Assembly (NCBI GenBank): GCA_020724025.1
Contig: DYHU01000097.1
Location: 1-12,213, forward strand
DNA from: Syntrophorhabdus sp.
GTDB lineage: Bacteria; Desulfobacterota; BSN033; UBA1163
Direction: 5' to 3'
DNA length: 12,213 bases
Shown here: one piece after another, positions 1 through 7,383 of the stretch
Numbering within the stretch: position 1 is the first letter of the stretch
How the letters are laid out: every line of letters begins with the position of its first letter
Notes under the pieces: model-generated
Told to the model about the DNA's origin: nothing
The model's database searches: none
What the model saw: the letters and a program-made list of their open reading frames with translations, nothing else
Position numbers and translations under genes: made by a program

Positions 1-11
1 AACCATTTTAT

Positions 12-40
12 TATATAAACCAAATCTCCTTTTTTGTCAA
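12..40 (-). promoter_or_regulatory. sigma70-like promoter pointing out of the window (distal)
   Basis: On the minus strand a perfect -35 box TTGACA (40 to 35) is followed by a 17-nt spacer and TATATA (17 to 12); a TATAAT overlaps at 15 to 10 with a 19-nt spacer. It lies downstream of tyrS and fires leftwards, so its transcript would start at about position 5 and serve a gene beyond the window. The gene cannot be seen. A near-consensus promoter here would suit a stable RNA operon, but that is inference. Confidence 0.5.
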
Positions 41-89
41 GGAGAAAAAATTCTCAAAGGATTGTATTCCCAATATAAGCAAAACATTA

Positions 90-119
90 TATATATAATT
101 TATTTTTAAATATTGTCAA
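90..119 (-). promoter_or_regulatory. sigma70-like promoter overlapping the end of tyrS (proximal)
   Basis: A second perfect TTGACA (119 to 114, minus strand) lies within the last sense codons of tyrS. An 18-nt spacer separates it from TATATA (95 to 90), in a strongly AT-rich tract. With the promoter at 12-40 it forms a tandem pair about 79 bp apart, both pointing left. AT-rich DNA gives -10-like matches easily, so the evidence rests mainly on two exact TTGACA boxes in the same orientation. Confidence 0.4.
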
Positions 120-1401
120 GGATTTTTATTCGATGGAACTTCTTTTTCCCCACCCTTAATAAAACAGTACCATTTTGATCGAAATCTTTTGGTTTTATAA
201 GATCATCAAATTTCTTCACTTTTTCATTATTTATATAAGCTCCCCCTTGTTCAATCAATCGCCTCGCCTCAGAACCCGAAGCACACAGACTTGCCATCTC
301 AAATAACCTAAATGCTGGAATTCCTTCAAGAATCTTATTTTTGTCTATAGGAGTTGTTGGTAGTGAGTCTTCTTCAGGTTTTGTTGTCTGACTTCCTTCT
401 CCGAAAAATCTGGGCATAGGAATTACAAAAACGCCTCTTGAAGTATTTTTCGCCTTCTCTGCTTCCTCTTTTCCATGAACAATCTCCGTTGCATTATCGG
501 CTAAAGCTACTTTCGCTTCTCTAAGATCAGCTCCTTCCAGCTTCCCGTATTTTTCCTGAATCTCCTCCATGGGAAGAAAGGTGAAGAGAGCCAAAAACCT
601 TTTCACATCTCTATCATCTATATTAATCCAGAATTGGTAATATTCATAAGGTGATGTGCGCTCAGGATCTAACCAAACAGCTCCTTTTTCGGTCTTGCCC
701 ATTTTTTTTCCGTCTGCGGTCATGATGAGCGGAAAAGTCGCTCCATAAGCCTGTTTTCCTTCGAGACGCCGAATCAGATCGATCCCTGCTACGATATTAC
801 CCCATTGATCGCTTCCCCCCATCTGGATTAAACAATCATAATGCTTAAAAAGATGCCAAAAATCATATGCCTGGAGGAGCTGGTAATTAAATTCGATAAA
901 CGAGAGCCCTGTCTCCAGACGGATCTTAATCGATTCTGTTGCCAGCATCCGGTTCACACTAAAATGAGTACCGATATCCCGGAGGAAATCGATATAGTTC
1001 AGCTTGGTTAACCAGTCGGCGTTGTTTAAGAGAAGGGCCCGGTCCTCTGAAAAATCCAAAAACTGGGAGAATTGCCTCTTCTGAGCCTCGGCATTCTTAT
1101 TAATCTCTTCATAGGTTAAAATCTGCCGCATCTCATCTTTTCCGCTTGGATCGCCGACTAAACCAGTTCCTCCCCCTACCAGTGCAATGGGGCGATGCCC
1201 GTGTCTTTGCATATGGGCCAGTGACATGATGGGAACCAGGTTCCCCACATGAAAACTGGAAGCCGTCGGATCAAAACCGATGTAACAGGTTACTTTTCCC
1301 TCTAATATTTCGGGAACCCTCTTCTCGTCGGTCACCTGCTCGATAAAACCCCTTTCTTTAAAAACATCATAGACATTTTCTTTTTGTTCCAAAATTTTCA
1401 T
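106..1401 (-). CDS. tyrS: tyrosine--tRNA ligase (TyrRS)
   Basis: Cytoplasmic class I aminoacyl-tRNA synthetase that activates tyrosine with ATP and charges tRNA-Tyr. The 431-residue protein has the normal length of the bacterial TyrS family. The HIGH-type signature appears as HVGN at about residues 51-54, following GFDPTASSF. The tyrosine-pocket motif QMGGSDQWGN is at about 193-202 and the KMSKS loop appears as KMGKT at 233-237, the KxGKT variant also found in E. coli-type TyrS. An S4 RNA-binding domain closes the protein (about 364-428). It begins 15 nt after the ymdB stop, so it is probably co-transcribed with rny-ymdB. The start is slightly uncertain: AAAGGGG abuts the ATG with no spacer, whereas a TTG three codons later would sit at a better distance. 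I kept the ATG. Confidence 0.97.
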   Translation of the reverse strand: MKILEQKENVYDVFKERGFIEQVTDEKRVPEILEGKVTCYIGFDPTASSFHVGNLVPIMSLAHMQRHGHRPIALVGGGTGLVGDPSGKDEMRQILTYEEINKNAEAQKRQFSQFLDFSEDRALLLNNADWLTKLNYIDFLRDIGTHFSVNRMLATESIKIRLETGLSFIEFNYQLLQAYDFWHLFKHYDCLIQMGGSDQWGNIVAGIDLIRRLEGKQAYGATFPLIMTADGKKMGKTEKGAVWLDPERTSPYEYYQFWINIDDRDVKRFLALFTFLPMEEIQEKYGKLEGADLREAKVALADNATEIVHGKEEAEKAKNTSRGVFVIPMPRFFGEGSQTTKPEEDSLPTTPIDKNKILEGIPAFRLFEMASLCASGSEARRLIEQGGAYINNEKVKKFDDLIKPKDFDQNGTVLLRVGKKKFHRIKILDNI

Positions 1402-1416
1402 CCCCTTTAAATCCCA

Positions 1417-2199
1417 TTAATTGAGTGGAACTCTGATCCTCTGGATGCTCTTGGATTTCCCTGTCTTTGAATCCACCTCAATCACGACTCCTTGAAGCTC
1501 GATCTCTTCTGTGGCGACATCAAATTTCCATGGAATCTGAGTTAAGAGCCGGTTCAGGGCCACCTGTTTACGGATCCCGATGACCGAATCCAGGGGCCCT
1601 GTCATCCCGATATCCGTAATATAAGCTGTCCCTCCATCCAGAATCTTCTCATCGCTGGTCTGCACATGAGTATGGGTCCCCAACACAGCCGTCACCCTCC
1701 CATCTAAAAACCATCCCATCGCCACCTTCTCCGAGGTGGCCTCCGCATGAAAATCAACGAGGATGATCGGAGTCTCCTTCCCCAATGCCTCAATCTCTTT
1801 TTCCCCGATACGGAAGGGACAATCGAGATGTTTCATAAAGACCCTGCCCTCCAGGTTGATCACCCCGATCTTTTCCCCATTCTTCGATTGGAATACACCC
1901 GCTCCTCGACCCGGGACATGAGGAGGATAATTTGCAGGCCTTAAGATCCTGCTTTCTTCATTCAGAAAAGGGAAAATTTCCTTTTTGGCCCAGATATGGT
2001 TTCCTGAAGTCAGAATATCCACTCCTTGGTCCAGAATCTCGATGGCGATGGCAGGGGTAATTCCCATTCCCCCTGCGGCGTTCTCTCCGTTGGCGATCGT
2101 AAACTCGATCCCATAGTCAGCGACGACTTTTCTTAGAAGTTCACCGATCGCCTGTCTGCCTGGTTTTCCGACGATGTCGCCAATAAAAAGGACTCGCAT
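1417..2199 (-). CDS. ymdB: YmdB-family metallophosphoesterase (TIGR00282 type)
   Basis: A 260-residue calcineurin-like phosphoesterase of the YmdB family. The Bacillus homologue hydrolyses 2',3'-cyclic nucleotides and affects biofilm and motility gene expression; the role here is inferred from family. The whole metal-site set is visible: GDIVGKPGR (D8), NGEN at 37-40, SGNH at 65-68, DFHAE with H151, and GTHTHV with H176 and H178. No signal peptide or membrane segment is seen, so it should be cytoplasmic. The start MRVLFIGD is the usual family N-terminus, though the GAGGG ribosome site directly touches the ATG, as for tyrS. It lies downstream of rny across a 189-nt gap holding an inverted heptad repeat; the rny-ymdB pairing recurs in distant phyla. 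Confidence 0.93.
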   Translation of the reverse strand: MRVLFIGDIVGKPGRQAIGELLRKVVADYGIEFTIANGENAAGGMGITPAIAIEILDQGVDILTSGNHIWAKKEIFPFLNEESRILRPANYPPHVPGRGAGVFQSKNGEKIGVINLEGRVFMKHLDCPFRIGEKEIEALGKETPIILVDFHAEATSEKVAMGWFLDGRVTAVLGTHTHVQTSDEKILDGGTAYITDIGMTGPLDSVIGIRKQVALNRLLTQIPWKFDVATEEIELQGVVIEVDSKTGKSKSIQRIRVPLN

Positions 2200-2218
2200 C
2201 CCTCAAACCCATTAAAGC

Positions 2219-2385
2219 AGTGGTTAGTAATCAGTGATCAGTAACCAGTTGCCAAGGATTATACACAACGCTTGCCCTCTGTAAAGCAAAGAATAGAACA
2301 CAAAGTTATGGTTTTTTCTCATTTTTTATTCTTCTTGTTTTCTGCTCTGCTTTTCTGACCTACTGATTACTGGTCACTGATCACT
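2219..2385. repeat. Inverted pair of 7-bp-period repeat arrays in the rny-ymdB gap
   Basis: The left array (2219-2253) is five consecutive heptamers of the form AGTNNYY, with AGTRAYC in the middle three. The right array (2362-2385) holds three heptamers of form ACTGRTY plus a trailing ACT, which is the reverse complement of the same unit. The 24-nt cores (2226-2249 and 2362-2385) match in inverted orientation with three mismatches, so a transcript through the gap can form a long imperfect hairpin with a loop of about 110 nt. The right array ends 3 nt before the rny stop codon. There is no coding potential in the gap. Confidence 0.75.
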
Positions 2386-2388
2386 TTC

Positions 2389-3957
2389 TTATTTGGCAAT
2401 CTCCACTGCCCGCATCTCCCTGATCACCGTCACCTTGATCTGTCCGGGGTAGATGAGTTCCTTTTCAATCTTGCGGGCGATGTCTCTGGAAAGGATCGCG
2501 GATGCCTCATCTGAGATGCGATCAGGCTGGACCATCACCCGGATCTCCCTTCCCGCTTGAATGGCATAGGATTTTTCCACCCCTTGAAAAGACTGGGCAA
2601 TCTTTTCCAGATCCTCCAGCCGTTTGACATATGTCTCCAGCATCTCGCGCCTGGCCCCTGGTCTTGCACCCGAAAGGGCATCCGCGGCTTCTACTAAAAC
2701 ATCCAGGATCGAATCCGGCTTTTCCTCTTCGTGATGGGAGGCAACGGCATGAACGATCGCAGGCGATTCTCCATATTTCCTTGCCAAATCCGCTCCGATC
2801 CTGCCATGGGGCCCTTCCACCTCATGATCCACGGCTTTTCCTATATCATGCAGAAGTCCTGCTCTCTTGGCCTGCTTCACATTGATGCCCAACTCTGCGG
2901 CCATGATTCCGCTGAGGAATGCCACTTCCAGAGAGTGTTGGTAGACATTTTGGGCATAACTGGTACGATATTTAAGGCGCCCGATCAGTTTGATCAGTTC
3001 AGGGTGGATGCCATGAACGCCTACATCGAAGGTGGCCTGTTCGCCGGCTTCGCGTATTGTGGTCTCCACCTCCTGCTCCACTTTCTGGACGATCTCTTCA
3101 ATCCTCGCGGGATGAATTCGGCCATCGCTCACCAACCGTTCGAGTGAGATCCGGGCGATCTCCCTGCGGACAGGATTGAATCCCGAAAGGATGACAGCCT
3201 CCGGGGTATCATCGATGATCAGATCAACCCCTGTCGCAGCCTCAAGGGCTCTGATGTTGCGGCCCTCCCGGCCGATGATGCGTCCCTTCATCTCTTCGTT
3301 TGGCAAACTCACCACGGAAACCGTCTTTTCAGCCACATATTCTCCGGCATAACGTTGGACGGCTAAGCTGATAATCTCTTTGGCTTTCTTATCAGCGGTC
3401 TCCTTTGCTTCATCCTCAATCTTCTTGATCCTTTTGGCTGCCTCATGTTTCGCCTCTTCTTCCATCGATTCCATCAGGAGGCGTTTGGCTTCTTCAGAAG
3501 ACATCTTCGCTATATTTTCCAGCTGGATTCGCTGCCTCTGAATCAGCTCAACCACCTTCTTCTCCTGTTCCTGAACCGTTTTCTCCTGCTGGATCATTGC
3601 CTTTTCCTTGCGTGTGACCTCCGCCTCTTTTGTATCAAGAAGCTCAATCTTCTTGTCCAGATGAGACTCTCTCTGGATGATCCTTCTCTCCAGATTCTGG
3701 AGTTCCTGTTTTTTCTCTACCGTCTCTTTTTCAAACTCTGCCTTCTCCTGATAGAACTTATCTTTGGCCTGGAGCAGAGCTTCTTTCTTTAAAATTTCAG
3801 CCTCTTTCTCCGCCTCTTCAATCAGGCGTTTGGCAGCTCCCTTTGCCGCACCTATCTTGGCCTCGGAATACCTTTTGTTCAGAAGGAATCCGATGATTCC
3901 TCCGAGAAGCGCCATACCTAAAACGAGAGCGATATAAAATCCGACGGATAAGTTCAA
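2389..3957 (-). CDS. rny: ribonuclease Y (RNase Y)
   Basis: Membrane-anchored endoribonuclease that starts decay of many mRNAs. Domain order in the 522 residues is canonical. An N-terminal transmembrane segment spans about 5-26. A long Glu/Lys/Gln-rich coiled coil spans about 30-200. A KH domain has its [10 protein letters not shown] loop at 225-234. An HD domain has H341, H370-D371 and downstream H403/H408 and D426. The length is typical for the family. The start codon is TTG, chosen because AGGAGG (3974-3969) lies 11 nt upstream and the N-terminus then begins with the hydrophobic anchor; no ATG gives a complete anchor. It follows a long leader after the candidate 6S RNA and precedes ymdB and tyrS on the same strand. 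Confidence 0.96.
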   Translation of the reverse strand: MNLSVGFYIALVLGMALLGGIIGFLLNKRYSEAKIGAAKGAAKRLIEEAEKEAEILKKEALLQAKDKFYQEKAEFEKETVEKKQELQNLERRIIQRESHLDKKIELLDTKEAEVTRKEKAMIQQEKTVQEQEKKVVELIQRQRIQLENIAKMSSEEAKRLLMESMEEEAKHEAAKRIKKIEDEAKETADKKAKEIISLAVQRYAGEYVAEKTVSVVSLPNEEMKGRIIGREGRNIRALEAATGVDLIIDDTPEAVILSGFNPVRREIARISLERLVSDGRIHPARIEEIVQKVEQEVETTIREAGEQATFDVGVHGIHPELIKLIGRLKYRTSYAQNVYQHSLEVAFLSGIMAAELGINVKQAKRAGLLHDIGKAVDHEVEGPHGRIGADLARKYGESPAIVHAVASHHEEEKPDSILDVLVEAADALSGARPGARREMLETYVKRLEDLEKIAQSFQGVEKSYAIQAGREIRVMVQPDRISDEASAILSRDIARKIEKELIYPGQIKVTVIREMRAVEIAK

Positions 3958-4324
3958 AGTTCAGCTCACCTCCTTTTCTTTGCTGAATAAAAGAAAGGTT
4001 CGTCAAATGAGAGAAGGAAGGAAATGAAGAGTGGAGAGAGAATAAGCAGGGCTTGATGTTACCCGACAGGGAAGAAATAACATCGGAAATCCCGAGGGTA
4101 ACTTCCATCTCGCCTTTTTTATGTCATGAAATCCCGCCGGCCTTTCAGAGAGGGAGAACAGGGGTTTTTTCTGGTTTTTCAATCTCCTCACATTCCAGAA
4201 ACACCTTTCCTGTCGCTCCTCCCATTCGAAGGACCTGCCGAGAATTTCAATCATATTCAAAATGAAAATCCGCATCAAACCCATTCTCTTCTCATATCCG
4301 AATTTGAAACCCCATCCTCTTCTC
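3958..4324 (-). other. Non-coding leader between the candidate 6S RNA and rny, with a nested inverted repeat
   Basis: About 365 nt with no convincing gene. Open frames here on both strands lack ribosome sites, recognisable products and consistent starts. The clearest structure is an inverted repeat: GTTACCC at 4058-4064 pairs with GGGTAAC at 4096-4102, and inside it GGGA (4069-4072) pairs with TCCC (4090-4093). No uridine tract follows on the minus strand, so it does not look like a standard terminator. The stretch may be the 5' untranslated region of rny or 3' trailer sequence of the upstream RNA. The strong AGGAGG for rny is at 3969-3974. Confidence 0.4.
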
Positions 4325-4481
4325 TATTCTGTCACACCTTCAATCTACTCACGACGGTGTTCCTTACAATCCCCTGTAAGGTGTCATCCGGTCAGCGATC
4401 CGGAACAACCACTCGGGGAGGGTGCCCTTTGAAGGTTGTTTCATCCCGGATCGTCCGGCCATCTTAAACACCCCAGGGGAA
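4325..4481 (-). ncRNA. ssrS: probable 6S RNA
   Basis: A structured non-coding segment starts just after the zapA stop, the usual place for ssrS in many Proteobacteria. The minus-strand 5' end CCCCTGGGGTGTT resembles the 6S closing-stem start. A long interrupted rod follows: CCCCTG (4479-4474) with CAGGGG (4376-4371), GGTGT with ACACC, CCGG with CCGG, CGATCCGG with CCGGATCG, and AACAACC with GGTTGTT near the apex. On the 3' side CCTTACA and TGTAAGG form a small hairpin that competes with the outermost stem, like the 3' bubble hairpin of E. coli 6S. 6S RNA binds sigma70 RNA polymerase as a mimic of an open promoter. The 3' end is approximate and the classical 3' closing strand is poorly matched, so another structured RNA is possible. 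Confidence 0.5.
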
Positions 4482-4483
4482 CT

Positions 4484-4804
4484 TTAGCCGGTAATGCTAA
4501 TCTTCCCTGATTCCTTTCCTCCTATCTGGATATCAATTTTATCGGCCAGGTCTTTTGATCTTATCTCGATTTCTCGAAGAATCGCTGTCCGGTTCTCTTT
4601 TTCCTTCAAAAGATCGTCAGCAATATTGAGGGCCGTTAATATCGCCACATTCAAAGTGGAGACACTTCTCGTCTTCTTTAGAACTTCATCCATCTTCTCA
4701 TTCACATACCTGGCCACTTCCTGAATATGGCCCTCCTCGGCATCCGTCTTTACCGTATAGGTTTGACCAAAAACTTTAATTTCCACTGACCTTTCTTTTC
4801 CCAT
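4484..4804 (-). CDS. zapA: cell division protein ZapA
   Basis: A 106-residue FtsZ-associated protein that promotes bundling of FtsZ filaments at the division ring. The N-terminal globular part (VEIKVFGQTYTVKT, about residues 7-20) matches the ZapA fold start. The conserved stretch EVARYVNEKMDEV follows at about 29-41, then the TLNVAILTALNIADDLL helix at about 50-66. The C-terminal half is coiled coil, as expected for dimer and tetramer formation. Length is normal. It is preceded by a ZapB-like coiled-coil gene and followed immediately by the candidate 6S RNA. The ribosome site before the ATG is weak, so translation may depend partly on coupling or on a poor SD (GGGTT). Confidence 0.93.
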   Translation of the reverse strand: MGKERSVEIKVFGQTYTVKTDAEEGHIQEVARYVNEKMDEVLKKTRSVSTLNVAILTALNIADDLLKEKENRTAILREIEIRSKDLADKIDIQIGGKESGKISITG

Positions 4805-4858
4805 AACCCAATCTAATCGTCCGGTTGAATCACAGGTCCGGAATCCCTATCGGAGAAG

Positions 4859-5134
4859 TTATATGTCTATGCTTCGCAAACGGTGAAGGAGCTGGTCAAT
4901 CCGGGTTTTAACCTTCTCCCGGTCCTGGGAGAGGAGTTCCATCTTCTTTTCCAAACGAATCCTCTTCTCCTTCTCCACATCTACCTCAGCGGCCAATTGG
5001 TCTTTCTCCCTCATCAGCTCCTGATAGTTCGTCAGAAGATGACCGATTTTCTCCTCGAGGGCTTCGAACAGATTTCTCTCCTCTTCCGGCACCGTTTTTT
5101 CTGATTGGCCCTCTAATGATATTTCTTCGGCCAT
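4859..5134 (-). CDS. zapB: small coiled-coil protein, ZapB-like
   Basis: A 91-residue acidic protein, almost wholly coiled coil from about residue 18 onward (FEALEEKIGHLLTNYQEL, then heptads rich in Glu, Lys, Arg and Leu). No enzymatic motif, signal peptide or membrane segment is present. A gene of this size and shape directly upstream of zapA is usually annotated as ZapB, the partner that links ZapA to the terminus macrodomain in E. coli, but coiled coils give weak homology signals, so the name rests mostly on context. GAAGGAT lies at good distance before the ATG. It is separated from zapA by 54 nt and from prfB by a gap with a 9-bp-period repeat. Confidence 0.75.
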   Translation of the reverse strand: MAEEISLEGQSEKTVPEEERNLFEALEEKIGHLLTNYQELMREKDQLAAEVDVEKEKRIRLEKKMELLSQDREKVKTRIDQLLHRLRSIDI

Positions 5135-5160
5135 AAAAAGTCAATCCTTCTAACAAAGCG

Positions 5161-5193
5161 CCTAAAATGCCTAAAGTGACTAAAGTTGGGAGT
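5161..5193. repeat. 9-bp-period tandem repeat in the prfB-zapB gap
   Basis: Three imperfect 9-bp units run from 5161 to 5187 with consensus MCTAAARTK, followed directly by GTTGGGAGT (5185-5193). That last nonamer occurs again exactly at 7311-7319, at the start of the sucD-sucC gap repeat. The array lies entirely between the prfB stop and the zapB ribosome site. Confidence 0.5.
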
Positions 5194-5216
5194 CAAAACC
5201 TCCGAGCCTTGCCAGT

Positions 5217-6312
5217 TTAGGCGGCACTGAGCAGGTAGGCTTTGATTAATCCGTCGATCTCTCCATCCAGCACCCGATCGACCTGATGGATGACCGTATC
5301 GGTCCGGTGATCTTTCACCATTTTGTAAGGATGCATAATATAAGAACGAATCTGGCTTCCCCAGGCGATCTCCTTCTTGTTGCTGTGAAGTTCCCCCAGC
5401 TTCTCTGTTTTCTCTTTCATCTCTTTCTCGTAAAGGCGGGCCTTCAATATCTTCAGGGCGGTCGCCTTATTCTTATGCTGGGACCGTTCATTCTGACATT
5501 GGACAACCATTCCGGTTGGAAGATGGGTAATCCTCACTGCTGAATCGGTCTTATTGACATGTTGTCCTCCTGCCCCGCTCGACCGGAAGGTGTCAACCCT
5601 CAAATCTTTCTCGTCGATCTCAATCACAATATCTTCCGGAACCTCGGGGATGACAAAGACCGATGCAAAAGAGGTATGTCGTCTTGCGCCAGCATCAAAG
5701 GGTGAAATCCGGACCAACCGGTGGATGCCCACCTCTGCCTTTAAATATCCATAGGCATATTGCCCATTGACCGTAAAGGTCACATTCTTTAAACCCGCCT
5801 CATCGCCAGAAAGGATATCGATGATCTCTGTCCGATATCCCTTATCCTCTGCCCACCTCAGATACATTCGAAGGAGCATTTCAACCCAGTCCTGAGCCTC
5901 TGTACCGCCTGCACCCGCATTGATGCTGACGATCGCATTTCTTTCGTCATGCTCACCCCCCAGCATCCTTCTGAATTCCATCTGGTCGATCGCCTCTTCA
6001 CTCTTCTCTATCCTACCCAATAATTCCTGGGCTTCCTCCTCATCTTTCTGCTCCTCAATCAAATGAAGGAGGATTTCCATCTCCTCAAGATCCCTCTTCT
6101 CCTGTTCCCAGGGCGATAAACCTTCCAGCAGGGAGGTTCTTTCTTTCAAAATTTTCTGTGTGGTCTCACCCCCTTCCCAAAAATGAGGTTCCAACATCAT
6201 CTTTCCGATTTCATCGAGTCTCTTCTGTCTCTTTGCGATGTCAAAGGTACCCTCGAAGAATTTCCAAGCGATTGCTTAGTACTTTTAAACGGTCTCTCAA
6301 TTCAACGATCAT
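5217..6312 (-). CDS. prfB: peptide chain release factor 2 (programmed +1 frameshift)
   Basis: Class I release factor recognising UAA and UGA. The true start is the ATG at 6312-6310, preceded by GGAAGGTGA. Twenty-three codons are read, ending in LRGYL, then an in-frame UGA at 6243-6241. A +1 shift at CUU-UGA-C continues with [14 protein letters not shown] into the long frame. The joined product is 364 residues, essentially the standard RF2 length. The SPF anticodon tripeptide falls at about residues 203-205 and the catalytic GGQ at about 248-250, matching E. coli positions within two residues. A single-frame reading from an internal ATG at 6200 gives only 327 residues and loses the N-terminal helix. 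The gene lies after sucCD across a 106-nt AT-rich gap that may hold its promoter. Confidence 0.96.
6241..6255 (-). promoter_or_regulatory. prfB +1 frameshift site
   Basis: Reading the minus strand, the codons are CGA GGG TAC CTT TGA followed by C. This is the RF2 autoregulation signal: an internal Shine-Dalgarno-like GAGGG three nucleotides before the slippery CUU, then a UGA stop in the poor context UGAC. When RF2 is scarce, ribosomes pause at UGA, tRNA-Leu slips to UUU and the full protein is made. In E. coli the equivalent is AGGGGGTATCTTTGAC, so the arrangement is conserved base for base at the key positions. Confidence 0.96.
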
Positions 6313-6418
6313 ATCTATCACCTTCCTTTTAAATTCTTAATATTAAATAACATAAATCAAAAAAAAGATAAACATTATTTTGCAACTTTTTGATATATTT
6401 ATATTTTCCAGCATGACG

Positions 6419-7294
6419 TCAAGCCATTTTCAGCAAAGCGGACAGTTCATTTCCGACTAATGCCGGATTTCTGACGACTCTGACCCCCGCCTTCTCTAAT
6501 GCCTCCATCTTTTCATTAGCTGTCCCTTTACCTCCGGAAATGATGGCTCCCGCATGCCCCATCCTCCTTCCGGGAGGAGCGGTCAATCCTGCGATAAAGG
6601 CTACTACGGGTTTGCTCACATGCTTCTCAATAAATTGGGCGGCCTCCTCTTCAGCCGTTCCTCCGATCTCGCCAATCATGATCAGGGCTTCGGTATCAGG
6701 GTCTTTTTCAAAAAATTCCAAAAGATCCACATAGTTGAGGCCAATGATCTGATCCCCGCCGATACCCACACAGGTCGACTGGCCGATCCCCTTCTTTGTC
6801 AATTGATCCACCACCTCATAAGTAAGTGTTCCGCTTCGGGACATGATCCCCACTGTCCCTTGTCTGTGAATATATCCTGCCATCACTCCGATTTTGCACT
6901 TCCCCGGAGAGATGATTCCGGGAGTATTGGGACCAATCAACTTTGCCCCTTTCTCCTTGAGATATTTTCGAACCATCACCATGTCCAGTGTCGGAATCCC
7001 CTCTGTCAAACAGACGACCACCGATACCCCTGAATCAGCGGCTTCCATGATTGCATCGGCAGCAAAGTTAGGAGGGACAAAGATGGCCGAGGCATTTGCA
7101 CCGGCCTTCTTAACCGCCTCCATTACGCCATTAAAAACAGGGATTCCTTCAATCTTCTGGCCTCCCTTGCCCGGAGTCACTCCAGCAACCACCTTTGTTC
7201 CATACTCCACCATCTGTTTCGTATGAAAAAGGCCCTCATTGCCTGTGATCCCCTGAACCACGACTTTTGTCTTTTCGTCAACCAAGATGCTCAT
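6419..7294 (-). CDS. sucD: succinate--CoA ligase, alpha subunit
   Basis: Alpha subunit of succinyl-CoA synthetase, which interconverts succinyl-CoA and succinate with formation of ATP or GTP in the TCA cycle. The 291-residue protein shows the CoA-binding Rossmann start (VQGITGNEG at about 13-21). GPNTPG lies at 121-126. The phosphorylated active-site histidine is in GHAGAI (H247), and IGEIGG is at about 207-212. Length is standard. A GGAGG ribosome site precedes the ATG. It lies 88 nt after sucC and the two subunits must assemble together, so co-transcription is expected; the gap carries the second heptad-period inverted repeat. Confidence 0.97.
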   Translation of the reverse strand: MSILVDEKTKVVVQGITGNEGLFHTKQMVEYGTKVVAGVTPGKGGQKIEGIPVFNGVMEAVKKAGANASAIFVPPNFAADAIMEAADSGVSVVVCLTEGIPTLDMVMVRKYLKEKGAKLIGPNTPGIISPGKCKIGVMAGYIHRQGTVGIMSRSGTLTYEVVDQLTKKGIGQSTCVGIGGDQIIGLNYVDLLEFFEKDPDTEALIMIGEIGGTAEEEAAQFIEKHVSKPVVAFIAGLTAPPGRRMGHAGAIISGGKGTANEKMEALEKAGVRVVRNPALVGNELSALLKMA

Positions 7295-7310
7295 ATTACC
7301 TCCGTAAAAA

Positions 7311-7383
7311 GTTGGGAGTTCGGAGTTTTGAGTTCGGAGTCTTAAAACAAAACGCTCCGAACTGTGAACTCATTACTCCGAAC
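7311..7383. repeat. Inverted pair of 7-bp-period arrays in the sucD-sucC gap
   Basis: The left array (7311-7338) is four heptamers with consensus GTTCGGA: units 2 and 4 are exact, unit 1 has one change and unit 3 has two. The right array (7356-7383) is four heptamers with TCCGAAC at both ends, the reverse complement of the unit. The arms are separated by 17 nt and could form a hairpin in the sucC-sucD message. The right arm runs up to and includes the first base of the sucC stop codon complement, so the array fills almost the whole gap, leaving only the sucD ribosome site. Confidence 0.75.

Noticed and set aside
3818..4284. Two overlapping minus-strand open frames (3818-4108 and 4003-4284) upstream of rny.
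   Set aside because: The first overlaps the rny start in another frame, neither has a recognisable domain, and composition looks like translated non-coding DNA.
5217..6312. prfB as a pseudogene with a frameshift mutation.
   Set aside because: The shift falls exactly at CTT-TGA-C with an SD-like GAGGG before it, the conserved programmed site, and the rest of the protein is intact.
6313..6418. A specific promoter or terminator in the AT-rich gap between sucD and prfB.
   Set aside because: Many weak -10-like matches but no -35/-10 pair with good spacing and no stem followed by a thymine tract; I could not support one site.
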